Below, piece after piece: positions 43,504 through 54,048 of a stretch of 64,000 nt of DNA. Below the pieces are notes generated by a model, which ran no database searches, had not been told where the DNA came from, and saw nothing but the letters and a program-made list of their open reading frames with translations. Each line of letters starts with the position of its first letter. The stretch's first letter is position 1. The position numbers and the translations under genes were made by a program. Location of the stretch: contig JAZSDU010000049.1 of the NCBI GenBank assembly GCA_045531335.1, positions 32,844 through 96,843 on the forward strand. The letters are read 5' to 3'. Source of the DNA: CAG-452 sp045531335 (GTDB taxonomy: Bacteria > Bacillota > Clostridia > TANB77 > CAG-508).

Positions 43504-46061
43504 ATGAAGTTTTTTTCAAAGAAACAATTAACTAAACAAATATTATCAATATTATTAGTTTTTATGATAAGCTTTTCAACAATTCAGCCTATTGCAAATG
43601 CTGCTGATGGAGAAGTTGGAGGAAAACTATTTGAACCAATTGTACACTTATTATCATTCGTTGCAGACCTTGCGATAGAACTGTTGCAAGATTTCTTGTA
43701 TGATGGAAGTGCTGTAAATGCGGATAGTAACTACGAAGTTTATATCCGGACCTGCAACAATATTTACAGGAAAGATTCCTCGGATTAGATGCTAATTTTA
43801 TTGAGCCAGATACTAATAAGATAACTGTGAAAGGAGAAAATACTGAAGTAAAAGAATTTGGAGGAAGTTCTTCTACTAGATCAGAAGCAGTAGATGCTCA
43901 TGCATCTTCAGCACTGCAATATGCAGGATTGATTTCTACGAATAATGCAGGAGGAAATGCTGGAGGAGGAAGCACCGATATTAGTAGTTATGTTCAAAAA
44001 TTAAAAAATGATAAGACATTAACTATAGAAAATTATAAAATACAATATGGAAGTAGTATGGTTGCAGGCGAAACGATACATAAATTAACAGTATATAAAG
44101 ACGGGACATCTCAAAAACAATTTACTTCAGGTAGCTATTCTACTGCAATACCAGAAAGTTTATGTAATGATGCCATTAATTATGTTTTAGAAGAAATTGA
44201 AAAGAATAGTGCAATGGCTGCAAACCCTACAGAAACAAATGAATACATTAACAAGTTAAAAAATGGTGAAACTGTAGTAGCAAGTGATGGAAGCAAGGTA
44301 GAAGTATTTAGTAAAGTAATTGCAGGAATAGATGGAAATACAACATATGGGATAAAAGTAACTAAAATCATAGACACTCAAGGACAAAGAGTTTCAACAG
44401 CAGGACAATTAAGATCAGCTATATCAACATGGTATAAAACACTAAGAGTAATAGCATTAGTAGGGCTATTATCAGTACTTGTATATGTAGGAATAAGAAT
44501 TATATTAAGTAGTACAGGGCAAGAAAAAGCAAAATACAAAAATATGGTTACAGATTGGTTAGTAGCAATATGTTTATTATTTGTATTGCATTATATAATG
44601 GCATTTACAATGCAAATAACTGATTCGATTTTAGGAATATTTTCTGAGAATACAAGTATAGTAGGAGATAGTTCACAAGATGTATTAATGTCATCTGTAA
44701 GAAAAGATTTAGGTGAAATAAATGATAATACAAAATTTGTAGATTTATTTTCAAAAATAATTATATACATAGTACTAGTAATATACACAGTAATGTTCGT
44801 ATTACAATACTTAAAGAGGGTAGTGTGGTTAGCATTTTTAACAATGATAGCACCATTAATAACACTTACATATCCAATAGATAAAATAAAAGATGGAAAA
44901 GCACAAGCATTTACAATGTGGATAAGGGAATATGTATTTAATGCATTATTACCAGTAATACATATAGTATTATACTATATGTTAGTAGGCTCAGCTATGA
45001 ATTTTATAATTACAGGAGGAAATTGGTTATATGCAATAGTAGCAGTAGGATTCTTAATGCAAGCAGAAAAATTCTTTAGAAAGATGTTTGGATTTGATCA
45101 AGCAAGTTCAGCAGGAGCGTTAGGAGCAGCAGCAGGAGGAGCGCTTGTAATGAATGCAATTAATAAAATGGGACAAAAATCAGGAAAACAAGCAGCAGGA
45201 GCATCTGCAAGTTCTGGAGGAAGCTCAACAGGAAAATCAAATGCAGGAGTAAGAACAGGTGATGGAAGTGCTTTAGCTGCATTAAATGGAGGAGTAAATC
45301 CAGGAGGAACAAATCCAAGAGGAAGAAATCCAGGAGGAACAAATCCAGGAGGAACAAATTCAGGATTTAGTGCAACACTAAAAGATAAATGGAATAATGC
45401 ACCAAGACCTATAAAAGGAGTTGCAAACTTAGCAAAAAACCAATTATTTACAAGAAGTGCTGCTCAAAGAAATTTAAGAGCAATGGGAAAAGTTGTTGGA
45501 GGAGCAGCTGGCTTAACAGCAGGGCTTGCAGCAGGAGTTTCAACAGGAGATTTTGGAAAGGCTTTACAATATGGAGCAGCAGGAGTAGCAGGAGGAGCAG
45601 CAGCAGGAGGAGGATTAGCCAATTTTGGATTTAATGCATATGACTCAACGGTAAAAGGAATAGACAATCTAAGATATGGTTATGACGAAGGAGCATACGG
45701 AGAAGAAGAGGCGCAAAACAGACAATTTGATAGAGAATTTAAAAGAAGCGAAGATTATAAGAAAATGTTAAAAAATCATCCTGGTTCTGAAAAAGATATA
45801 GACAGTATGCTAAAAGCTGGAATAACAGATCCAACTAGAATGAATACAATACTAAAGAATATGCAAGATTATAGAAATAGAGGAATTAACAATATTAACA
45901 TAGGTCATGGAATAGCATATAATCAATTAGCGAATGATTGTGGTGATTCAATATTGTACGATAATAATAAACTAAGGACATTTTTAAATAAAAGAGGGAT
46001 TTCAGCATCAAATGATGCAGATTTGGATAGGCTTCGTCAAAGTATTATAGACTTTAAATAG
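43504..46061 (+). CDS. VirB6/TrbL-like membrane channel protein; two CGG frameshift sites
   Basis: The signal peptide (ending ANA, about residue 31) and first 81 codons lead to CGG 43747-43749. Shifted to GGA (43748), eleven codons follow (GPATIFTGKIP) before CGG 43781-43783, and the frame moves again to GGA (43782), staying open to 46061: 851 residues. At least six membrane helices lie between about 235 and 430, as in VirB6/TrbL. A Gly/Ala/Asn-rich region (NPGGTNP repeats near 505-525) precedes a soluble tail. Read without shifts, the secreted N-terminus would be cut off from the channel. Confidence 0.8.
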
Positions 46062-46073
46062 AGGAGACTAAAG

Positions 46074-46988
46074 ATGAATGTAATAATTAGATGGTATAAC
46101 CAAAATAGACATATATTTTGGTTGGTAATAGCAACAGTAGCAGGATTTATTTTGATACTTCAAACATTAAATGGCTTTTATAAAAATAATACAAAAGAAG
46201 AAAGTAGTAGTACTAATATTAGTACTACTACTTATAATAATCCAAATTATTCTGTAGTAAGTAAAACAGAAATTAATAAAACAACTTCTGAAAATTCACA
46301 GTCAATAATTAAAAGCTTTTTTGATTATTGCAATAATGGAAAAATAGAAGAAGCCTATAATCTACTTTCAGAAGACTGTAAAAAAGAACTATACCCTAAT
46401 TTAAATATATTTAAAGAAAATTATTATAATAGAATTTTTACTGAAAGCAAAATGTATAATAGTACTTTATGGATCTCTAATGGGAATAAAAATACATATA
46501 GACTAGAAATAATGGGAGACATCCTAGCAACTGGAAGTAAAGAAACTATGCCAATAGAGGAATATTATACAGTTGTTTATGAGAATGAAGAATACAAGCT
46601 AAATGTAAGTAACTATATAGGAAAAGAAAAAATAAATATTTCAAAAACTCAGGATAATATTACGATAGCAATATTAAGTAAGCAAAGTTATATAGATTAT
46701 GAGAAATATGAAATAGAAGTAAAAAACGGAACTTTAGTAAGAATAACATTAAATACTAAAGAAAATACAGATTCTATGTATATACAAGATGAAAATGGGC
46801 TTAAATATGTAGCTTTATTAAATGAAATATCTGAATATGATTTAGAGATTTCAAGGGGGCTAACAAAAACATATAATATAAAATTTAATAGAGGATACAA
46901 ACCTACAATAAATTTAGAAAAAATAATATTTGAAGACATAAAAATAGGACAAGCAAATGAGCTAAGTAAAATTGAGATAGATATGTAG
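46074..46988 (+). CDS. VirB8/TcpC-like bitopic secretion protein
   Basis: Encodes 304 residues, with GAGGAG upstream. One membrane helix (about 12-35), then a Ser/Thr linker and an NTF2-like domain (SIIKSFFDYCNNGKIEEAYN is typical) and a beta-rich C-terminal domain. Such two-domain extracytoplasmic proteins are VirB8/TcpC scaffolds of Gram-positive conjugation systems. Immediately downstream of VirB6 and upstream of the wall hydrolase. Confidence 0.65.
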   Translation: MNVIIRWYNQNRHIFWLVIATVAGFILILQTLNGFYKNNTKEESSSTNISTTTYNNPNYSVVSKTEINKTTSENSQSIIKSFFDYCNNGKIEEAYNLLSEDCKKELYPNLNIFKENYYNRIFTESKMYNSTLWISNGNKNTYRLEIMGDILATGSKETMPIEEYYTVVYENEEYKLNVSNYIGKEKINISKTQDNITIAILSKQSYIDYEKYEIEVKNGTLVRITLNTKENTDSMYIQDENGLKYVALLNEISEYDLEISRGLTKTYNIKFNRGYKPTINLEKIIFEDIKIGQANELSKIEIDM

Positions 46989-47021
46989 TAAAAAATAGAA
47001 AAGAAAAAGGAGGTGAGAAGC

Positions 47022-50000
47022 ATGGATGAACAACAACTAAAAAATCAAAGTGAAGCTTTTGAGAAAAGTAGTCATGATAAAGGATTAAAAACTCTTGAAA
47101 AAATAAATGATAAAAAGAAAAAAGCACAAAAAGCAAAGAGAATAATAAAAAAATTACTTAATCCACTAACATGGAAAATATTAGCAGTGATTGCAATAAT
47201 TATAGGAGGTACAATTCTTGTAACAGGTTTTATCGATATAATAGGAGATGCTACACAAAAAGAAACAAATGAAGCTAAAAAAGGAGCTGTTTCAGTTTCC
47301 ATGTCTTCACCTTCTTCTGGGGAAAATACAAATAATACTGCAATTGTAATTAAACCAACACAAAACAATGATTTTTATGAAATTACAACTACATATGATG
47401 ATGAAAACATAGATGATATAAGAAAAGAATTAGATGAAAAATATTCAAATGATCTTTCAGGCTTTAACGATTTCGAGACAAAGGTACTAGCAGGATTAGA
47501 AGAAAATGGGTTAGATTTAGATAGCTATACTACAGAAGAACTAAAATGTTTACCGCAATTTTTAAAAGCTGAATCATGTACACAGTTTTTAGATTTAAGA
47601 AAAAACAGTGACAAGTTAGATGGCAACGGAAACTATAAACCAAAACAAATAAATGAATTAGGAGAAAATGAAGTTCCAGGAATAATACTTGTACAAAGAA
47701 CAAATACAAATACAAGAGAATCAACCCCTGTTACTTTAGAATATAAAAAATTAGAGGATTTTAATACATTAGTTTCTAACAATGATATTAATGTTAAAAA
47801 TTACTTTACTATCAATGAAAAAGGAAATTTAGTTATTGCAAAATGGGATAATGTAACGGTTACAGTAAACGGAAATTTTCCACAAGAAGTACCAACAGAA
47901 GAGAGAGTACAAAATAGAAATGAAAATATAATATCTACAACTGAAATACCATACAGTCAATATGTAGAAAAATTTACAATGCCATTTGATTTTTTAACAC
48001 AATTACTAGTAATAACTGAAGATCCTGAATTTTGTTTAGAGGTTGCAGATATTGTATTAGGTAGTAAGATAGTAATAAATATTCAAGAAGAAGAAACAAT
48101 TACAACAGATGTTGAATCAAGAACATATGATGTACACAGTAAAGAAGATAAATATATAGATTATGAAGTTGTACCAGGTATTGAAGCTAAAGTAGAAGGA
48201 CATTTTTTAAATTTAACTAAGGATGATGAAGGAAATGCGTGTACTACATATAAAAATGAAAAGACAGATGTTACAATAACTACTGTTTATACAAGTCACA
48301 CATATTCATTTGAAATTACAGAAGCAGATACATGGATAGCACATTATAAAAAAACATATGCTAAGCAAGGAGAACAAACATTACCTGAAACAACAAGCAA
48401 TATAGATAGTAAAGGTGAATATAAGCCACAAGAAGAAATAGAAGAGATAGTAAAAGAAAATAGTGCAGAAATTTTAAATGATAGTGATGCAAAGAAATTT
48501 AAACAAGATAAGGAAACAGATTATAAAAGTAAAATACCTACACCAAGTGTAAGTGTACAAACTAAAACTGAAGGCGGAAAAACATATAAGAAAATTTATA
48601 TAAATCCTTCAGGCAAGTTTACAACTAATTTACTGGCAACTGAATATGAAGCTCAAGAGGTTCAAAATGAAGATGGAACAGTAACTATAAAATATAATAT
48701 GCCACAAACATTTACAGCAACAAGCATAAAAACAGGAGATGTTCCAGCACAAATAGGATTTACTTTTAGATTGAATGCTTCAAGTTATACTTATTCATTA
48801 ATTAGTAACACTAAAGATAACATTAAATGTAATATCAGTAAGTTGAAAATACTACCAAATTATAAAATAAATTTAATAAGTACAATAAAAACAAGTGTAA
48901 CAAAATATCCTTCAGATCCAAATCCAGTAACTAATACACATATATATGCAAAAGATGAAAATGGAAATTTTGAAAAATTTTTATTAGTATATGATAATCA
49001 TGAAAAAGCTGTAGTATTAATGAGAGATGTAGATTCTTGGCTATTTGAAATGATGGAAGAAAATCAAAATACAATAGATTTGATAGATACAATTAAATAT
49101 TTATTATACATACACGATGGAACTGATTATGGAGTAACAGAATTAAATTTAGAAGGTTTTTTTGCAACAGATATGAATAATGTAAGTTCTGGAACTTCTT
49201 CACAACAATTTTTAAAGTTTTTGCGTTCTTGGGAAGGTGGAGAAACTGTACCTACATATAAAAATGAAAATGGAGAAGATTGTTATAAAGTTGAATCAGA
49301 CGGCTCTGAAAATGGATTAGCAGTAGGATATGGAGTAGATATAAAAGCACATGGACAAGAACTAAATCTATTAGGATATAGTACAGCAAAGGGAGATTTA
49401 ATACCAGTAGAAGTAGTTGATGAAATTGAAAAACGTGAAAGAGAAAGTATGGTAGAAAGCGTTAAAGCAGTAACATCAGGACTTAATTTAACAGAATATC
49501 AAATATATGCTTTAGCATCAAGAGCATATAATTGTGGAGTAAGGGGAGCTTTAAAAATTAAAAGAGGAGATAATAATCTTAATTTTGTAGATTCATATAA
49601 AAAATATTGGAATGCAGAAACAGATGATAAATTTGGAGGAACAACAGATTTTAGTCATAATTTATATGTTCAATATATGTCAAAACCTGTGACTTCGGAT
49701 GGAGAATATTTAAAAGGACTAGAAAATAGAAGAAAATCTGAATGGAGCTTATTCCAGACTGGATATTATGGATATGACTTAAAATATGGTTCAGGACATG
49801 GAATTGATGAATATTATACTGCAGTAGGAGCGGCAACTGATTTTACAAATAATATAAATTTATATAATGATGATGGAACAGTAAATAAAGATGCAATAGA
49901 ACAATTAAATAACTGGATAACAAAAGATCTTTTAAATACAAAAGTACATTATAATTATGAAATGCAAGGAGGACCATTTGCAAAATGGTGGAATTCTAAT

Positions 50001-50399
50001 AGCAACTGGTTTACTAGTGCAGGATTAAAATTCCAATGCACATGGTATGTATATGGAAGGGCTAATCAATATTTAGAAATGTTTGGAACTAAATATACTT
50101 CTTGGCCGGGAACAAAAAACAATGCAGGAAAATGGTATAATTCATCTACTGATGGAGGAGAAAAATATTTTGAATGTGGAAGTGAACCTAGACCTAATTC
50201 AATAGCAGTATGGAAAAATGGAAATAAAGCAGGACACGTAGCATATGTAGAAGCAGTAGATACTGTAAATAACATAGTATATATTAGTCATGCAGGTGGA
50301 GGACAAAAATGGTTTGGTGTAGAAGGAAAAAGTATACAAGAAATGCAAACAGTAGGAGGCCAACTAGTAGGATATGTATACTTAGATAGTCCTAAGTAA
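47022..50399 (+). CDS. Large secretion-system cell-wall hydrolase: lysozyme-like and CHAP domains
   Basis: Encodes 1125 residues from ATG 47022 (AGGAGGTG upstream). A cytoplasmic basic segment and one membrane helix (about 49-72) are followed by a long extracellular beta-rich region. Near residue 730 a lysozyme-like domain begins with FLRSWEGGETVPTY (catalytic Glu) and AVGYGVDI, continuing to ALASRAYNCGVRGALK. The C-terminal CHAP domain has FQCTWYVYGRAN (Cys) and AGHVAYVEAV (His). It matches the VirB1-like hydrolase that opens peptidoglycan for the channel, but is much larger than usual. Confidence 0.85.
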   Translation: MDEQQLKNQSEAFEKSSHDKGLKTLEKINDKKKKAQKAKRIIKKLLNPLTWKILAVIAIIIGGTILVTGFIDIIGDATQKETNEAKKGAVSVSMSSPSSGENTNNTAIVIKPTQNNDFYEITTTYDDENIDDIRKELDEKYSNDLSGFNDFETKVLAGLEENGLDLDSYTTEELKCLPQFLKAESCTQFLDLRKNSDKLDGNGNYKPKQINELGENEVPGIILVQRTNTNTRESTPVTLEYKKLEDFNTLVSNNDINVKNYFTINEKGNLVIAKWDNVTVTVNGNFPQEVPTEERVQNRNENIISTTEIPYSQYVEKFTMPFDFLTQLLVITEDPEFCLEVADIVLGSKIVINIQEEETITTDVESRTYDVHSKEDKYIDYEVVPGIEAKVEGHFLNLTKDDEGNACTTYKNEKTDVTITTVYTSHTYSFEITEADTWIAHYKKTYAKQGEQTLPETTSNIDSKGEYKPQEEIEEIVKENSAEILNDSDAKKFKQDKETDYKSKIPTPSVSVQTKTEGGKTYKKIYINPSGKFTTNLLATEYEAQEVQNEDGTVTIKYNMPQTFTATSIKTGDVPAQIGFTFRLNASSYTYSLISNTKDNIKCNISKLKILPNYKINLISTIKTSVTKYPSDPNPVTNTHIYAKDENGNFEKFLLVYDNHEKAVVLMRDVDSWLFEMMEENQNTIDLIDTIKYLLYIHDGTDYGVTELNLEGFFATDMNNVSSGTSSQQFLKFLRSWEGGETVPTYKNENGEDCYKVESDGSENGLAVGYGVDIKAHGQELNLLGYSTAKGDLIPVEVVDEIEKRERESMVESVKAVTSGLNLTEYQIYALASRAYNCGVRGALKIKRGDNNLNFVDSYKKYWNAETDDKFGGTTDFSHNLYVQYMSKPVTSDGEYLKGLENRRKSEWSLFQTGYYGYDLKYGSGHGIDEYYTAVGAATDFTNNINLYNDDGTVNKDAIEQLNNWITKDLLNTKVHYNYEMQGGPFAKWWNSNSNWFTSAGLKFQCTWYVYGRANQYLEMFGTKYTSWPGTKNNAGKWYNSSTDGGEKYFECGSEPRPNSIAVWKNGNKAGHVAYVEAVDTVNNIVYISHAGGGQKWFGVEGKSIQEMQTVGGQLVGYVYLDSPK

Positions 50400-50413
50400 A
50401 ATTGGAGGTACTA

Positions 50414-51715
50414 ATGAAAGATAAAATTAAAAAAATAATAATATTATTAGGAATTCTTCTTGCTATATGTATAATTTTAATGATCATTTTTAACCAAAAA
50501 GTAAGCTCAGAAGAAGACTACTCAAGAGATTCTGAATTAGTAGAACCATCATTTGAAATAAATATTGATAATAAAATTACTTACGAAAAAAATAAGAATA
50601 TTTATTATACTTTAGTTTCAATAGTAACAAAGTATATTGATTCAGCTTCAATGAATGATACACAAACTTTATTAAATATGATTGGTCCAAAATGCATTGA
50701 AAAATACAATATAAATGAAAGCAATATACTTGGAGCAACTAATATACCTGTAATAGAAAGCGATTTTGACTATTATATTTTTAAACCAGAGACTATATAT
50801 TCAATTGATGAAGGTGAAATTACAACACATTTTGTAAAAGGATTTTATTACAATGTTTCTTCGAGAATTGATAAAAAAGATGTTAGCTTTATGATTGAAT
50901 TAGATACAGTAAATCAAACATTTAACATATATAATTCTAATTATATCGTAGATAATAACTATCATACTTTAAAAATAGGAGATGCATATAAATCAACTAT
51001 AACAGAAATTGAAATTAGAGGGGATAATGCATTTAGCTATATTAATTATACAGAAGAAGAGATGGCTAATAAATATCTTGAAGACTACAAAGATTTGATA
51101 TTATATGATAAAACGAAAGCATTTGAGATTTTAGATGAAGAGTATGCAAAACTAAAATTTAAAGATCAAACAGAATTTAATAATTTTGCAGAAAGTAAAA
51201 AAATTGAAATTTTTAAAGCACAACTAGCTAAATACAAAGTTGAATATGCAGAAAACGGAAATAAAATATATGTATGCGAAGACCAAAATGGTAACTACTA
51301 TTCTTTTGAAGAAACAGATGGAGTAATGCGATATAAAGTAATATTAGATAATTATACAATAGTTAATGATGAATTTATTGAAAAGTATAATAATTTATCA
51401 GAACAACAAAAAGTAGCATTAAACATAGAAAAGTTTGTTCAAGCAATAAATGATAACAGTTATAATTATGCATATAACTGTTTAGCAGATTCATTTAAAA
51501 ATAACTATTTTAGAACACAAGAAGAATTTGAAACATATGTAAAATCTAATTTTTATGAATCTAATACCATAACATACAACAGCTTTGAGACACAAGGAGA
51601 ACTATATACTTATTCTGTTACAATAACAAATAAAGAAACAAATGAGCAAAAAACTAAAACATTTATAATGCAACTAGGAGAAGGTACAGAATTTGCACTA
51701 TCATTTGATAGATAG
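50414..51715 (+). CDS. Bitopic protein with NTF2-like repeat, secretion operon
   Basis: Encodes 433 residues from ATG 50414 (GGAGGT upstream; the TTG four codons earlier overlaps that site). One membrane helix (about 8-28), then two or more NTF2-like domains; the last (EKFVQAINDNSYNYAYNCL, then DSFKNNYFRTQEEFE) resembles the domain of the earlier VirB8-like protein. Probably a second scaffold component outside the membrane. No catalytic residues are visible. Confidence 0.6.
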   Translation: MKDKIKKIIILLGILLAICIILMIIFNQKVSSEEDYSRDSELVEPSFEINIDNKITYEKNKNIYYTLVSIVTKYIDSASMNDTQTLLNMIGPKCIEKYNINESNILGATNIPVIESDFDYYIFKPETIYSIDEGEITTHFVKGFYYNVSSRIDKKDVSFMIELDTVNQTFNIYNSNYIVDNNYHTLKIGDAYKSTITEIEIRGDNAFSYINYTEEEMANKYLEDYKDLILYDKTKAFEILDEEYAKLKFKDQTEFNNFAESKKIEIFKAQLAKYKVEYAENGNKIYVCEDQNGNYYSFEETDGVMRYKVILDNYTIVNDEFIEKYNNLSEQQKVALNIEKFVQAINDNSYNYAYNCLADSFKNNYFRTQEEFETYVKSNFYESNTITYNSFETQGELYTYSVTITNKETNEQKTKTFIMQLGEGTEFALSFDR

Positions 51716-51727
51716 GAGGAGAATCTT

Positions 51728-53068
51728 ATGGATGAAGGAAATGTAGGAAAAGATTTAGCACTTGAAGAAAGAGAAGAATTTGAAAAACAAATATTAGAAG
51801 CAATTAAAAATCTGAAAACAGGCGAAACAACTATAAGAGAAGAAGGAATAGAAGTTACAAATTATGGTGGACAAGCTACAATAAAATTGAAAGGGATTAC
51901 TTTTGGAATAATAGATAAAGAAGGTAATTTTACATACAACAAAGAAAATTTTGTACAAATAAAAAAAGCTTTAGAAGAAGAAGGACTAACATTGGAAGAA
52001 TTAGGACTTCCTGATATAGAAGAATGGATAGATGAAGAAGAGAAACAAAAACAAGATGAACAAAAAGGCGAAGAAGTAAAAGAAGAAAACGAAAAAGACG
52101 AAAAGGATTTATCAGAAGAAAAATCTGAAGAAGAAAAAGAAGAGACAAGAGATGAAGCAAAAGAAGAAATAGCAAGAAGATATAGAGTAAGTCCAAATCA
52201 GGTAGTACATATCTCTTTAAATGAAAGAAGTAAAAGAGTAACAGAGAAAGACACTATGGCAGGATTAACAAAATGGGGAGAGAAATACAATGACATATAT
52301 ACATTACCAGGAGAAGATGAGTATTCTTGGACTACAATTGGTGTTGATAAAGATGGAAATGAAGAAGAAATTGAAATGAGACAGCTTGAAGGGAAAAATC
52401 CAAATGTAACAATAAAAATACAAGATGAAAACAGTTCAAATAATGAAATAGAAGAAGTAAGACCACTTGCAATGTATAAAATAGATAGTCATAGTTCATA
52501 TGCAATTATTAGAGATAGTTCAGGAAAAACACAAGCTTTATATTGTAGACAAGAAGAAGGAAGAGGACAAGAATATTGGGGACGTGTGATTCCAGAAGCT
52601 CAAGGAAAAAACGTTAAAGAAGCATCAGTTGAATCTAGAGAATCTATTTCTCCTGAATATTATAGTGCAGATGACTTAGCTGAAAGAGGAAAAGCATATG
52701 AAAAAGCAAAAAGTTTAGAAGAAAGAGGATTTCCTTCTAAAGAAGGAAAAGGTGTACAGATGGAAGAAGTACAAGGTACACAAGAACAGAATAGGCAATT
52801 AACCAAAGAAGCTATTATTAGTGATTTAGTAGATAGAGCAATTGCAGCAAGCTCAATGCCAATAAATAAAAAAACTTATATGGAAATACATGGGGAAGAA
52901 TTAAATAAAAAAGCAGAACAAATTATAAAATTGGGAGAAGAAGATAAAAATATAACATATGAGGAAGCAATAGATAGAGCAGAAGAACAAAGTAGAACAG
53001 AAAAAGCAGAACAAGAAAAACAAGAAGAGGGACAAAAAATACCAGGACAAAAAAGAGGAACATATTAA
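51728..53068 (+). CDS. Cytoplasmic Glu/Lys-rich protein of the secretion operon
   Basis: Encodes 446 residues, with AGGAGGAG upstream and only 12 bases from the previous gene. No signal peptide or membrane helix. Residues about 100-150 are an almost pure Glu/Lys/Asp coiled region; flanking parts are globular (VTNYGGQATIKLKGITFGII; SYAIIRDSSGKTQALYCRQ). The last 60 residues are again charged. I do not recognise it. Possibilities are a secreted substrate, a regulator, or an assembly factor. A terminator ends the operon after it. Confidence 0.6.
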   Translation: MDEGNVGKDLALEEREEFEKQILEAIKNLKTGETTIREEGIEVTNYGGQATIKLKGITFGIIDKEGNFTYNKENFVQIKKALEEEGLTLEELGLPDIEEWIDEEEKQKQDEQKGEEVKEENEKDEKDLSEEKSEEEKEETRDEAKEEIARRYRVSPNQVVHISLNERSKRVTEKDTMAGLTKWGEKYNDIYTLPGEDEYSWTTIGVDKDGNEEEIEMRQLEGKNPNVTIKIQDENSSNNEIEEVRPLAMYKIDSHSSYAIIRDSSGKTQALYCRQEEGRGQEYWGRVIPEAQGKNVKEASVESRESISPEYYSADDLAERGKAYEKAKSLEERGFPSKEGKGVQMEEVQGTQEQNRQLTKEAIISDLVDRAIAASSMPINKKTYMEIHGEELNKKAEQIIKLGEEDKNITYEEAIDRAEEQSRTEKAEQEKQEEGQKIPGQKRGTY

Positions 53069-53076
53069 TAAATGAA

Positions 53077-53116
53077 AAAGACGATTATTAATTACAATAC
53101 AATAATCGTTTTTTTA
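53077..53116 (+). terminator. Terminator of the secretion operon
   Basis: AAGACGATTATT is inverse to AATAATCGTTTT with a 15-base loop, followed by a T tract. Confidence 0.8.
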
Positions 53117-53209
53117 TTTTCAATTTTTTGCTCGGAGCAATTTCTTGACGATTATTTTAGTATAATTTTTTTAAAAGCAGCAAAAACTAATTTTAGGAGT
53201 TGATATTTT

Positions 53210-53959
53210 ATGGAGATTTTAAAAAAATTTAATATAAAATTATTATTAGCTATTTTCATATTTATAAGTCTAATATTTATAAATAACAAAAGCACAGCAA
53301 TGTTACACTATCAAACTGTTGGTACACCTACAGGAATAGTAACTGCTAGCACACTTAATATAAGACAAGGGCCGGGAACAACCTATAAAAGTATTAGTAC
53401 AGTAAGTAAAAATAAATATATAAGAATATTTGCAAAAATAGGGGATTGGTATGTGGTTCAAACAGATGATAATTATATAGGAGCAGCAAGTAGTAAATAT
53501 ATTAGATTAGTATATCCAAATAGTACTGGAAACTTGGGCTCATCAGATAGCGGAACTGGAACAACAACTAGTCAGTTAACAGCGGATGAACAAGAAGTAT
53601 TTGATCTAATAAATGCAAAAAGAGTTGCAAATGGATTATCTGCGCTAAAAATTGATGATGAATTGCAAAATGTTGCAAGAGTTAAAGCACAAGACATGGT
53701 AAATAATAATTATTTTTCACATACTTCGCCAACTTATGGTTCGCCATTTGACATGATGAAAAGTTTTGGAATAAGCTACAAAACAGCAGGAGAAAACATC
53801 GCAGGGAACTCAAATAATAGTAGTGCAGTAAATGCATGGATGACTTCAGAAGGACATAAAGCTAATATTCTAAACAGTAGTTTTAACTATACAGGAATAG
53901 GAGTGGTAAGCAGCCCTAAATATGGCAAGATTTATGTGCAAATGTTTATGGGAAAGTAG
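53210..53959 (+). CDS. Secreted CAP/SCP-domain protein with SH3 domain
   Basis: Encodes 249 residues, with AGGAG upstream. Signal/anchor helix about 10-30. An SH3b domain (about 43-105; ASTLNIRQGPGTTYKSI) is followed by a CAP domain (about 123-249) with NNYFSHTSPTYGSPFDMM, the AGENIAGN motif and MTSEGHKANILNSSFNYTGI, the conserved His/Glu cavity. YkwD/SpoIVX-like proteins of this type bind cell wall; their biochemical role is unclear. Single gene between two terminators. Confidence 0.88.
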   Translation: MEILKKFNIKLLLAIFIFISLIFINNKSTAMLHYQTVGTPTGIVTASTLNIRQGPGTTYKSISTVSKNKYIRIFAKIGDWYVVQTDDNYIGAASSKYIRLVYPNSTGNLGSSDSGTGTTTSQLTADEQEVFDLINAKRVANGLSALKIDDELQNVARVKAQDMVNNNYFSHTSPTYGSPFDMMKSFGISYKTAGENIAGNSNNSSAVNAWMTSEGHKANILNSSFNYTGIGVVSSPKYGKIYVQMFMGK

Positions 53960-53992
53960 ACTAAAGGGGACAGACCCCTTTAGTCTACTTTT
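53956..53992 (+). terminator. Hairpin terminator; GGGACTGTCC-family relative
   Basis: GTAGACTAAAGGGG pairs with CCCCTTTAGTCTAC around ACAGA and is followed by TTTT. Its GGGGACAGACCCC core resembles the other GGGAC repeats. It starts within the stop codon of the CAP gene. Confidence 0.8.
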
Positions 53993-54048
53993 AAATATAA
54001 GTCATAAGAAATTACTTTTTTAATAAAATTTAACAAGGTGATTTTATT

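Noticed and set aside
52000..52200. Long open frames antisense to Glu/Lys-rich and other coding regions
   Set aside because: They are composition shadows with Leu/Phe-rich translations, no ribosome binding sites, and overlap well-supported genes.
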